The notes under the pieces are model-generated. The model made no database searches, was not told where the DNA came from, and saw only the letters and a program-made list of their open reading frames with translations. The position numbers and the translations under genes were made by a program. From Guillardia theta CCMP2712 (Eukaryota > Cryptophyceae > Pyrenomonadales > Geminigeraceae), in the NCBI RefSeq assembly GCF_000315625.1, contig NW_005434537.1, forward strand, positions 1 to 64,000: 64,000 nucleotides of DNA, given 5' to 3'. Below are positions 42,914 to 50,480 of this stretch, piece after piece (position 1 is the first letter of the stretch; the number at the start of each line of letters is the position of its first letter).

Positions 42914-44266
42914 ATGGTTGCTGTGGACCGGATGTCGTACAGGCAGTCTTCGAAGCAGGTAGAGCGCCACAAGCACGTGGGCGAGCTGGATAACCTTCAC
43001 CGTTTCGAGAGCGAGGCCATCGTGACAACCGTGAACGAGATTGCGGAGGGAGGAATGCAGCCGCGGACACGGATTCTTGGGGCGGATGACTGCCATACCC
43101 TGGTCCGGAGCACGCTGACGCTGAGCGGGGCGGACGGATGCGGGAGGGTGCTGGGCTCCGCGATGATGAAGCTCCCTGTCGGGGTGCCGGGCCGGGACGA
43201 CTTTGCCTCGAGCGGAGCGATGCTCTCCCGTCTCCTGGCGCCCGGAAGCAGTCTGTTCGGAGAGCACGAAGAAGTGAGGAGCGCCATGCAGCGGCACCTG
43301 CGCGGGATTTCGGAGGGTGAGGAGATCCAGAAGACAGAAGGGAGAGAGGAGCCCGTGCCCAACAACCTCATGGGCGCGCTGATCTTTGCGGAGGTGGCGA
43401 GGGCCGGGGACCGCTTCGGCCCGTGGGAGGTCCAGTCCAAGATCGGCCCCTGCATGGTCTGCGCGAGGAGCATGGTGCGCGGCAACAGCTCGCACGAGTT
43501 GGAGTGGGCGGCACAGGCGCGGGCTTGCAGGGCCGTGTCCGGGCTCATGGAGAGGGTCGGCCTGGACATCGTCCGCCACTGCATCACGGCGCGGAGGGGC
43601 GCGGAGACCTACACGCTCGACTCGGTCCTCCTCCCCGTCGGCCCGTCCTCCAACGACGCCCTGTGCTGCACGGTGGTGAAGATGGCGGGAGGCGAGGTGC
43701 CGGCGGGCTGGTCGACCCACGTCCACACCGCGGAGTTGAACCAGATCGACACGAGGAAGGGCAGCAACCGCTACGACCTGGTCTGCGCGCAGGCGGCCAA
43801 CCTCCTCCGCCATGCCAAGCAGGTTAGTGCCAAGCACCTGGAGAACCAGGTCCTGCGGGAGGTGCTGCGGATGCGCCCCGAGCCGCTCTCGGACGAAGCG
43901 CGGAGGCTGACGGGCAAGCACAACGGCGCCTACCTCAAGTCGGAGGTGCACCTGCAGCAGCTCAACGACGAGCTGCGGCGGGAGATGACGGCGGCGGAGG
44001 TCGGGGAGGCGGAGGCGTGGGTCGGCCTGGCCATGTCCCGCCGCAGGCCCTACATCCGCTGCGTGCAGGGCTCGATGGCCAAGAACTACGACCCGAGCGG
44101 GCTGGAGGTGTCGACCGTGGGCGCGGAGCTGAACATGAAGTTCTCCTTCTCCGCGCCCTGCGTCACGGAGGCGTTCCAGGGAAGGTCCATCGCCGTGGAG
44201 CTCGGCAACCGCTGGAGGGTGGAGGGCAACACCATAGGGCTGATGCCGAGGCCGTTTGCGGGATAA
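42914..44266 (+). CDS. Unknown soluble protein with CxxC motif, 450 aa
   Basis: The start MVAVDRMSYRQSSKQ is 30 nt after the box. No signal peptide or membrane segment. A CMVCARS motif lies near residue 180. The second half has long helices (AKHLENQVLREVLRMR, HLQQLNDELRREMTAAE). It is among the largest unassigned proteins, so it could be a portal, tegument or replication factor, but no diagnostic motif (for example Walker A or polymerase motifs) is present. Confidence 0.72.
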   Translation: MVAVDRMSYRQSSKQVERHKHVGELDNLHRFESEAIVTTVNEIAEGGMQPRTRILGADDCHTLVRSTLTLSGADGCGRVLGSAMMKLPVGVPGRDDFASSGAMLSRLLAPGSSLFGEHEEVRSAMQRHLRGISEGEEIQKTEGREEPVPNNLMGALIFAEVARAGDRFGPWEVQSKIGPCMVCARSMVRGNSSHELEWAAQARACRAVSGLMERVGLDIVRHCITARRGAETYTLDSVLLPVGPSSNDALCCTVVKMAGGEVPAGWSTHVHTAELNQIDTRKGSNRYDLVCAQAANLLRHAKQVSAKHLENQVLREVLRMRPEPLSDEARRLTGKHNGAYLKSEVHLQQLNDELRREMTAAEVGEAEAWVGLAMSRRRPYIRCVQGSMAKNYDPSGLEVSTVGAELNMKFSFSAPCVTEAFQGRSIAVELGNRWRVEGNTIGLMPRPFAG

Positions 44267-44278
44267 GTCGTTCTGTTG

Positions 44279-44285
44279 TATTTAA
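44279..44285 (+). promoter_or_regulatory. TATTTAA box for the 44316 gene
   Basis: TATTTAAA, 37 nt upstream of the ATG. Confidence 0.65.
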
Positions 44286-44315
44286 AGCATACGTGTCCGT
44301 ATCGTCATCCTACAC

Positions 44316-44525
44316 ATGGATATCACTACCTTGTATCTATCTAAGAACTGGACGCCCGAAGCCTTGGGCATGCTGAGTTTTGTGCCGGATGATCTCCGTG
44401 CGCGGGTGAAAGAAATCAGCGAGCGTGATGCGCTTCCTAATGAAGAAAACATTGTTAGGATTGCTGACCTCGAAGCGGCGTGTCGCCTTTTCAACATGGA
44501 CCTGTGGGAGATGATGCTTGAATAA
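44316..44525 (+). CDS. Small protein, 69 aa
   Basis: The start is MDITTLYLSKNWTPEALG. A short acidic helical protein (DLRARVKEISERDALP, DLEAACRLFNMDLWEMML) with its own well-spaced TATTTAAA box, which supports it as a real gene despite its size. No family recognised. Confidence 0.6.
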   Translation: MDITTLYLSKNWTPEALGMLSFVPDDLRARVKEISERDALPNEENIVRIADLEAACRLFNMDLWEMMLE

Positions 44526-44592
44526 GAACCTTCTCCCGTGTATCCCGTTGTAGCCAGTAAAAAATTAAAATCTTAAAGTATCGGTCCACCCC

Positions 44593-45222
44593 TCATCTCA
44601 GCCTTCCTGTAGACAAAGAGCCTGGTGTACTTCTTGCATCTCCTTTTTGGTAAACTAGTAGTCCCGCGTATTCCTTGGAAGGGATGGTCGTGGTTATGAG
44701 CTGCAGCGCCTCCTCCGGGTTCCGGAGGCGGAGCAGCCTTGCGACCATCGGGTCGAAGTGCCACAAGGCGCTGTCCTCCCCGGCGGGCCTGAGCAGCGCC
44801 GTCGTGTGGTGGTGGGCGGTGACGAGGAGGGCCTGGTTGGGCCGCAGGGAGCGGACGGCGGTTCCGAGGTCACGGATGATGCAGCCGCGGTCGCCATCGT
44901 CCTCGAAGCCCTGGATGAAGCCCTCGGGCAGCGCGTCGACGGTCCCCATCACCTCGGTCGCCCCCACTCCCGTTGGGGACTCGATGGCTTCCAAGACGTG
45001 GTAGACAGAGAAGAGCCGTTCCTGCTGGTTGCTGCCCTCGATGAGGATCTTCTGCGTCCGGCTGGCGACCGTCATGATGACGTCCATCTGCGCGCGGGTG
45101 GGCGGGATGCGGACGCCGTAGTCCCCCAGCATGCCGCAGGCGAGGAGGTAGCAGGCCGGGGTGCACATCGTCGCGCCGTGGGGGTAGGTCGCTTGGGATG
45201 GGTAAATGAAGTGGTCGTCCAT
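44593..45222 (-). CDS. Papain-order cysteine protease resembling herpesvirus tegument deubiquitinase, 209 aa
   Basis: The start MDDHFIYPSQATYPHG is the first ATG after the A-tract region at 45285. The N-terminal Gln10 and the helix GATMCTPACYLLACG (Cys20 or Cys24) fit the oxyanion Gln and nucleophile. Later, NQALLVTAHHHTTALLR then SALWHFDPM supply a His (about 137-139) and Asp157 in the order C-H-D. Spacing and the FDP ending recall the herpesvirus UL36/M48 deubiquitinase domain (peptidase C76), although there the His follows in FDPH and here Met stands in that place. Removal of ubiquitin or a related modifier is inferred. Confidence 0.6.
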   Translation of the reverse strand: MDDHFIYPSQATYPHGATMCTPACYLLACGMLGDYGVRIPPTRAQMDVIMTVASRTQKILIEGSNQQERLFSVYHVLEAIESPTGVGATEVMGTVDALPEGFIQGFEDDGDRGCIIRDLGTAVRSLRPNQALLVTAHHHTTALLRPAGEDSALWHFDPMVARLLRLRNPEEALQLITTTIPSKEYAGLLVYQKGDARSTPGSLSTGRLR

Positions 45223-45358
45223 TTCGCAGGGAACGTTTCCTGTCTCCCCCCTTGCTCCTGTGTCCCGTTTTTTGGAGAGAGAGAGAAAAAAAAGTAGCTC
45301 CCGGCGTATAGCTGGGCGCACTTCAGGAGCTACTCCCCAGGTCTGGACGAGAGTTGTC

Positions 45359-45688
45359 ATGACCGAAGACGAAATCCTCGAGCACGTAGAGCAGGCGATG
45401 GACTCTGAGATGCAGGACGTCGAGGTGAAGGCCAAGAAGTCGAGCAAGGGCCGCGCCAAGAAGTCCGAGAGCAAGGGGGTGACCAAGCGCGCCGCGACCG
45501 CCAAGCCGTCAAAGCCGCGCCGCCCCTTCTCCAGGCTCACCGACGAGGTGCTGCAGCAGAGGCAGGACGCCCTGCAGGAGCGCCTCAACGTCTCCAAGGC
45601 GCAGATCACCATCATGAGCAGCAAGTGGCAGAAGTACGAGGACGAGCGGAAGCATCGTGTAGAGGATAAGCAGGAAGATTCGGAGTAG
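45359..45688 (+). CDS. Small Lys/Arg-rich protein, 109 aa; candidate DNA-binding protein
   Basis: The start MTEDEILEHVEQAMD is the first ATG after the shared A-tract. An acidic first 20 residues lead into a Lys/Ser/Ala-rich central tract (KAKKSSKGRAKKSESKG, KRAATAKPSKPRR) like histone tails or viral DNA-condensing proteins, then a helical C-terminus (LQQRQDALQERLNVSKAQI). There is no histone fold. A role in genome packaging or chromatin is inferred from charge. It is followed by AATAAA at 45698. Confidence 0.68.
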   Translation: MTEDEILEHVEQAMDSEMQDVEVKAKKSSKGRAKKSESKGVTKRAATAKPSKPRRPFSRLTDEVLQQRQDALQERLNVSKAQITIMSSKWQKYEDERKHRVEDKQEDSE

Positions 45689-45697
45689 TGTGCTATG

Positions 45698-45703
45698 AAT
45701 AAA
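45698..45703 (+). terminator. Poly(A) signal AATAAA for the 45359 gene
   Basis: AATAAAG, 9 nt after the stop. Confidence 0.55.
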
Positions 45704-45774
45704 GCAAGCCGTTCTTTCAAGTGCAAGCCGTGTTTTCCGTGTGCTCCGAAACGAAGAGTCTGCCTCCCTCCCTT

Positions 45775-45781
45775 TATTTAA
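45775..45781 (+). promoter_or_regulatory. TATTTAA box for the DcpS-like gene
   Basis: TATTTAA, 49 nt upstream of the ATG at 45824. An ATG at 45784 lies only 9 nt after the box and opens a two-codon frame. Confidence 0.55.
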
Positions 45782-45823
45782 CCATGCCTTGAGGATTTCG
45801 GTCGAGTTTGGGGTTGGATTGAC

Positions 45824-46534
45824 ATGGAGGCAGAGCAATTTATGAGGATCAAAGACGAGGTGGATACACCCGACTGTCCCTTCAAACCCAAGGAGCGCGG
45901 GAGCGGCAGCTACGAGCGCTGCGTGGTGACCTGCAAGCCCTCCCACGCCTTCAGCGAGGAGATGCAGTCCTTCATTGACAACCAGGTGAACATGCCGCGG
46001 AAGCAGTGGGTGTACGAGGTGATCCGGGGCGAGCGGGAGACGGACAACGTCCTCCTCGACACCCCCGAGTTCGTCTTCCTCCCCGACACCCACGCGCTCA
46101 ACGACGGGAAGACCATCAACTGGCTGGCCGTGGTCAAGGACCGGGGCCTGAAGACCCTCCGCGACCTGCGGGGCTGCCACCTGCCGATGCTCCGCCGCCT
46201 GAGGGTGCAGTGCACCGAGTACATCCTCGCCAACACCGAGTGGAAGCGGCACAACATCATGGCCTACTTCCACTACCTCCCCAGCGTCTTCCAGCTGCAT
46301 GTCCACTTCTGCGCCCCGTACGGGTCCTACACCACCCTCGACGTCTTCAAGGTCCACCCCCTCGACACCGTCATCGGGAACCTGGAGATAGACAGCGAGT
46401 ACTACCGCAAGGCCGTCCTCCCCACCGTGGTGGTGGGCAACTCCGCGCTGCTCGGAGTCTACGGGCTCACCGCCGTGAACAACGACTACAGGAACGTGGA
46501 GTCGCCCGAGATCCAGCCCATAGGATGGAAGTGA
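45824..46534 (+). CDS. DcpS-like scavenger mRNA decapping enzyme (HIT superfamily), 236 aa
   Basis: The C-terminal half matches the DcpS catalytic domain. WLAVVKDRGLKTLRDLRGCH corresponds to the RDIRSLRDL region, followed by LPMLRRLRVQCTEYILA. The HIT motif is HYLPSVFQLHVHFCAPYG, with the central His159 and His161 present and Gln157 replacing the first His of HxHxH. Cellular DcpS hydrolyses the m7GpppN caps left by 3'-5' mRNA decay. At 236 residues it is shorter than animal DcpS (about 337) and seems to lack most of the swapped N-terminal domain. A viral role in cap metabolism is inferred. Confidence 0.8.
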   Translation: MEAEQFMRIKDEVDTPDCPFKPKERGSGSYERCVVTCKPSHAFSEEMQSFIDNQVNMPRKQWVYEVIRGERETDNVLLDTPEFVFLPDTHALNDGKTINWLAVVKDRGLKTLRDLRGCHLPMLRRLRVQCTEYILANTEWKRHNIMAYFHYLPSVFQLHVHFCAPYGSYTTLDVFKVHPLDTVIGNLEIDSEYYRKAVLPTVVVGNSALLGVYGLTAVNNDYRNVESPEIQPIGWK

Positions 46535-46576
46535 TGTGAGGGTGTATGCGTTGTCCCTGTCTTGTTTTTAGAACGC

Positions 46577-46584
46577 TATATAAA
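46577..46584 (+). promoter_or_regulatory. TATA box for the 46612 gene
   Basis: TATATAAA, 35 nt upstream of the ATG at 46612 but only 17 nt from the in-frame ATG at 46594. This favours 46612. Confidence 0.6.
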
Positions 46585-46611
46585 CCACTGAACATGCCTG
46601 CATCCCGAAAC

Positions 46612-47451
46612 ATGGCGCACAGCATCGCGCAGTACACGGGGACGCGCATCGACTCCTCCGCGAAGCACATCGTCGCCTGCAAGGTGAACGGGAAGGTGTT
46701 TGAGCGGCTGGGGAACCAGGTGAAGCAGCTCACCGATGACAAGTACCGCTACGCCATGCAGAAGGACGAGCTCGTCCTGAGTGTTGCGCTGATGACGGAC
46801 GAGGACGTGGTGAGGGGCGCAGACCGGACGTTCCAGCGCACCTTCGTCAAGCACGCCTACCCTCCCGTGATCACCACCCTGGGGGACAAGCTTCTGGATG
46901 AGCACAAGACGGCCATCCGATTGTATTACCGGAACCTCTCCTTCGAGAACGAGGACGAGGGGATCGTCTACGATAGGAATGGGGTGGATCACTTCTTCCC
47001 CTTCAAGTTCGACTTCGTCGGTGTCAGCGTCGGCACCGCCTATGCCAGCGACCTGACGGGCGACCCCGTGGGCTCCGTCCTGATTGGCGGGATGATGACG
47101 GTGCTGAACGGCCACTTCCCCTGCTACACCGGGGAGCTGGTCCAGTGGTACTTCGACTTCGAATCGGAGGAGTTCGACCCGGACGGGAAGCGGATCGTGC
47201 CTGCTGGGATGGACCACCGTATCCGGTACCCCATCGGCGGAAGGGAGCACTTCTACCAGCAGCGCATGTTCGGGGCGCACGCGGACGCGAACCGGGGGAA
47301 GCAGAACGTGGCGCTGATCAAGCCCTTCCGAAAGATCCGGGACCGAAGAAACTATGCCTACGGGGACAAGGTGAGGGTGATCGGCAGGATCGTGAACGGG
47401 GGGCAGCCCTGGGAGCCCATCGACATCTTCCTGTCCAACACCTTCGTGTAG
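46612..47451 (+). CDS. Unknown protein, 279 aa; tandem paralog of the 47520 gene
   Basis: The start MAHSIAQYTGTRIDSSAKHI is supported both by the TATA spacing and by alignment with the paralog start MASVGQITGTQVHSGPKHI. Shared blocks include AYPPVITTLG, GSVLIGGMMTVLNGHF, YTGELVQWYFDFE, and the C-terminal GDKVRVIGRIVNGGQPWEPI. It is a beta-rich soluble protein with no signal peptide or membrane segment. The Gly-rich strand followed by a [TG]GELVQW turn recalls capsid-decoration or spike-like proteins, a weak inference. Confidence 0.78.
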   Translation: MAHSIAQYTGTRIDSSAKHIVACKVNGKVFERLGNQVKQLTDDKYRYAMQKDELVLSVALMTDEDVVRGADRTFQRTFVKHAYPPVITTLGDKLLDEHKTAIRLYYRNLSFENEDEGIVYDRNGVDHFFPFKFDFVGVSVGTAYASDLTGDPVGSVLIGGMMTVLNGHFPCYTGELVQWYFDFESEEFDPDGKRIVPAGMDHRIRYPIGGREHFYQQRMFGAHADANRGKQNVALIKPFRKIRDRRNYAYGDKVRVIGRIVNGGQPWEPIDIFLSNTFV

Positions 47452-47485
47452 GCCATCGCTTTTTACATCCATGCAAAATCAAAGG

Positions 47486-47492
47486 TATTTAA
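47486..47492 (+). promoter_or_regulatory. TATTTAA box for the 47520 gene
   Basis: TATTTAAG, 34 nt upstream of the ATG. Confidence 0.7.
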
Positions 47493-47519
47493 GACTGAAG
47501 GGACAGCATCCCGGGAGAT

Positions 47520-48434
47520 ATGGCGAGTGTGGGGCAGATCACGGGCACGCAGGTGCATTCGGGGCCGAAGCACATCCTGCAGTGCCATGTGTCCGAGGAC
47601 GTGCTGCGGATGCTGGCCACCGAGGACACGAGGGAGCGGGTCCACCGCGACAAGATGCTGTACTGCATGCACAAGCACGAGCTCGCGCTGTGCTGCAGCA
47701 TCCCTTACAACACCAGCAACAACATGATGTTCAAGCAAAAGACGGCCTACCCTCCCGTGGTGACCACGCTTGGCTTCATCACCCCAGAGACCCGGAATCT
47801 CATCCGGGCGGTCTACAACGCGCAGACAGTGGAGCAGTTCGAGGAGAGCCGGGAGAACATCATCGCCCGCGCCGCCAGAGACCCGAACTTCAAGTTCTAC
47901 CTCCCACAGTTTACCTTCCAGGGGGTGGCGCAGACCCAGGCGTGGGCGACTTCGAACTTTGGGGACACGATCGGGTCCGTCCTGGTCGCGGGCTTCGCCA
48001 CCGTCATGAATGGCCACTTCCACGCCTACACGGGCGACGTCGTCCACTGGTACTTCGACTTCGAGAGCATCATGTTCGAGGATGACGGGACGAGGAGGCG
48101 GAACGGGGCCTTCAACTCCAATCCAGCGAATGTCAACTTGATCACCGAGGCGAACCCCGACTTCTACAACGCCGATCCGATCCGAATTGGCGAGAAGGCC
48201 GGGGAGCGGAAGGACTACCACGAGATGCGGGAGTACGGCAACTACCCGGAGCTCTACAAGAACCTTGACCGAAGGATCGGAAGCCGGGAGTACAAGCAGA
48301 ACATCATCTACCCGAAGCCCTACCTCTACGACGGCTGCGGGTATGGCGACCGCATCCGCGTCTTCGGGAGGGTGGTGAACGGCGGCAGGCCCTTCGAGCC
48401 CATCGATGTGCTCATCTTCTCGCAGTGTCGTTGA
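47520..48434 (+). CDS. Unknown protein, 304 aa; tandem paralog of the 46612 gene
   Basis: The start is MASVGQITGTQVHSGPKHI. It aligns with the 46612 protein along its whole length: AYPPVVTTLG, GSVLVAGFATVMNGHFHAYT, GDVVHWYFDFE and GDRIRVFGRVVNGGRPFEPI. It has an insertion of about 25 residues after the middle block. The two copies differ in promoter type (TATTTAA here, TATATAAA there), suggesting they diverged in expression after duplication. Probably a structural protein; function not known. Confidence 0.78.
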   Translation: MASVGQITGTQVHSGPKHILQCHVSEDVLRMLATEDTRERVHRDKMLYCMHKHELALCCSIPYNTSNNMMFKQKTAYPPVVTTLGFITPETRNLIRAVYNAQTVEQFEESRENIIARAARDPNFKFYLPQFTFQGVAQTQAWATSNFGDTIGSVLVAGFATVMNGHFHAYTGDVVHWYFDFESIMFEDDGTRRRNGAFNSNPANVNLITEANPDFYNADPIRIGEKAGERKDYHEMREYGNYPELYKNLDRRIGSREYKQNIIYPKPYLYDGCGYGDRIRVFGRVVNGGRPFEPIDVLIFSQCR

Positions 48435-48443
48435 GTTCATTGA

Positions 48444-48449
48444 AATAAA
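48444..48449 (+). terminator. Poly(A) signal AATAAA for the 47520 gene
   Basis: AATAAA, 10 nt after the stop, in a 23 bp gap between converging genes. Confidence 0.5.
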
Positions 48450-48457
48450 ATTACAAA

Positions 48458-49003
48458 TTACTTGATTGGTTTCCTGAGCTCGGCCTGGGTCTGCTGCAGC
48501 GAGAGGTGGAACACCTGCACGCAGTCCCTCTCGGACCAGCCCTGGAGGTCGTCCTCGGTGAAGCCGAGCGAGCGCCAGCGGTGGAGCGAGAAGGACCACC
48601 TCGCCATGATCTGCTTTGTCATCCCGATGTCGACGAGCTGGGCGTACGTCACCCCCATGGCCTCGAGGAGGTGGGAGGGTAGCTTGAGCTGCCAGAGCTC
48701 GCTGATGTCGGCGCGGAGGTGGAGGATGGGGTGGACGGGGAAGCAGAGCATGTCGGTGACCATGGGGAGCTGCACGTTGCCGTGCCTGACCCACTCCTCC
48801 GGGCTGGGCTGCAGGGTCTTGAGCTTCTCGGGGGACAGCCCCAGCGAGCGGAGGAACTGCCAGGTCAGGGCCTCGCTTGCGACGACGTGCTTCCAGGCCA
48901 GGACCGAGGAGGGGCGGGACCAGCCGTGGATCATGATGGACTGGTACGGCGTGAGTTCGATGGCCATGGCGCGGACTTCGGGGCGGTGCTCTGGGCTTGG
49001 CAT
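48458..49003 (-). CDS. Helical repeat protein, 181 aa
   Basis: The start is MPSPEHRPEVRAMAIEL at 49003 (Met at 48967 is an alternative); a TATAAG-like box lies near 49061. Several degenerate helical units of the form LGLSPEKL, MGVTYAQL and LGFTEDDL, often next to a Trp (RWSFSLHRWRSLGFTEDDL), suggest an alpha-helical repeat fold. It is divergent from the 49147 gene. No family recognised. Confidence 0.68.
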   Translation of the reverse strand: MPSPEHRPEVRAMAIELTPYQSIMIHGWSRPSSVLAWKHVVASEALTWQFLRSLGLSPEKLKTLQPSPEEWVRHGNVQLPMVTDMLCFPVHPILHLRADISELWQLKLPSHLLEAMGVTYAQLVDIGMTKQIMARWSFSLHRWRSLGFTEDDLQGWSERDCVQVFHLSLQQTQAELRKPIK

Positions 49004-49113
49004 TACCTTCACTGATCCCCCCTGTCCGCCGTGTTGCCCGGACCGTACTATTTCCCAGTCTTATACCGTTCCTGCCGGTCCCGGACCCTACATGGCATTT
49101 ACTTATTTTTGTG

Positions 49114-49120
49114 TATTTAA
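49114..49120 (+). promoter_or_regulatory. TATTTAA box for the 49147 gene
   Basis: TATTTAAG, 33 nt upstream of the ATG. Confidence 0.7.
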
Positions 49121-49146
49121 GGAACGACCCTTCTTGGCTGTTCATC

Positions 49147-49713
49147 ATGTTTTTGCAATATCATACTGCTTTCTACACCGTGATTATCACGGACAACGAG
49201 AAGATTACGGGTGTCGTAACCTGCACTGGCAAGGAGATGTGCATGTCTGATTCCGAACGGTTCGGTCATATCAACGTCATCTGCAAGAACTCCCTCCCGG
49301 TTGACACATGCTTTGCAATTGTAAGAGATATCATAGAAAACCTCCCACTTCAGGACATCCGTCAAAAGTACGGTTACCTGGATGGCTCTCTTCTCGATTG
49401 TTTTGTGACAAATAACTACGAGAAGATCAGGGCTTTTTATGCTGGCCTCACAGATCGGTCTTACGAGACCATCGAGTCGTATTATAACCGCCTCCTCGAG
49501 AAGGAAACACTCATCCGCCAGAACTGTAAGCACTTGGTCAATGAGCTCAACCAGCGTCGCCACATTGACAATATCGGTGAACTGCAATATGCTTCGAGAT
49601 TTGTGAGCCACGAAGTCTACGGACATATGGCCTTATACCAAAATTTCGTGAATTCTTGCAATATGGACTTCAGTGACCTGCCGCTTTCTGAGTCCTGCTG
49701 GAGCCTTACCTGA
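49147..49713 (+). CDS. Unknown helical protein, 188 aa; paralog of the 10696 gene
   Basis: The start MFLQYHTAFYTVIITDN matches the 10696 protein, with a shared VxTCxGKxxC stretch and a similar length. The C-terminal two thirds are helical and have diverged more. Like its paralog it is AT-richer than its neighbours. A well-spaced AATAAA lies at 49778. No domain is recognised. The paired copies sit near opposite ends of the core. Confidence 0.75.
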   Translation: MFLQYHTAFYTVIITDNEKITGVVTCTGKEMCMSDSERFGHINVICKNSLPVDTCFAIVRDIIENLPLQDIRQKYGYLDGSLLDCFVTNNYEKIRAFYAGLTDRSYETIESYYNRLLEKETLIRQNCKHLVNELNQRRHIDNIGELQYASRFVSHEVYGHMALYQNFVNSCNMDFSDLPLSESCWSLT

Positions 49714-49777
49714 CCCTCTGCATCTCTCCCTTGAGCGCATAGAGAGTTGAGAGATCGGTGATTGTTGTTTCAGAATC

Positions 49778-49783
49778 AATAAA
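49778..49783 (+). terminator. Poly(A) signal AATAAA for the 49147 gene
   Basis: AATAAAG, 65 nt after the stop. Confidence 0.5.
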
Positions 49784-49883
49784 GATCTTACGTTCTTGAG
49801 CGTGTTTCCGTTATTTTTTTGGGTTGGGTGGATCACGTCGGGAAGGGGGGGGTGGCATGGCGAAAGGAGGGTAGCGGGGAGCC

Positions 49884-50480
49884 ATGAAGAAGCGCCTCTA
49901 CTCCGCCCTCTCCATCGACGAGCTCTCCTTCCTCCCGGGCGAGGGTGAGAGCGACGCGCCCCCGGCCTTCATCCACAACATCGTCAGCACGACCAAGATC
50001 CGGTCGAGCGTGGTGCCGCTCAACCTGAACTACATCGCGTCCGTGCTGCCCAACAGCTTCTACGACAAGCACAAGTTCGCCGCCATCACGATCCGCATCG
50101 ACAACCCCACCTGCACGGTGCTGCTCTTCAGCTCCGGGAAGCTGGTCCTGACCGGCTCCCAGAGCTGGTACAAGTGCCTGCACGCCTCGCTGAAGATCGT
50201 CGAGATGCTCCGCGCCTACATCATCGGGGTGGACTTCCACGTAGAAGACATCGTCGTCCAGAACATCGTCGGCAACGCCATCATCGACCTCCAGGGAAAT
50301 CGCACCTTGAATCTGGAAAGAATGTACAACGAGCAGTGCTCCAAGTGCACCTTCCAGAAGTCCCTCTTCCCGGGCCTCATCTTCCGCCCGGACAACTCCC
50401 CCGTCGTCCTCCTCTGCTTCGAGAGCCAGATCCAAAAACCCATAGGGCATTTCTCCCAGGGGGAAGAAAACCTCCCTTGA
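49884..50480 (+). pseudogene. TATA-binding-protein homologue truncated by the right repeat
   Basis: The start is MKKRLYSALSIDELSF. About 180 native residues match TBP, with the first repeat visible as FIHNIVSTTKI, KFAAITIRIDNPTCTVLLF and SSGKLVLTGSQS. The second repeat begins at IVVQNIVGNAIIDL and includes LFPGLIFRPDNSPVVLLCF. Native sequence stops at about 50425, just where the next conserved block (the second GK-x-VLTG-like strand and last helix) should start. The final 17 codons and stop come from the tandem repeat. Roughly 30-40 residues of the second repeat are therefore missing. The saddle would be incomplete and the protein is probably impaired. The left end of the core does not contain the missing piece. 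Confidence 0.85.
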
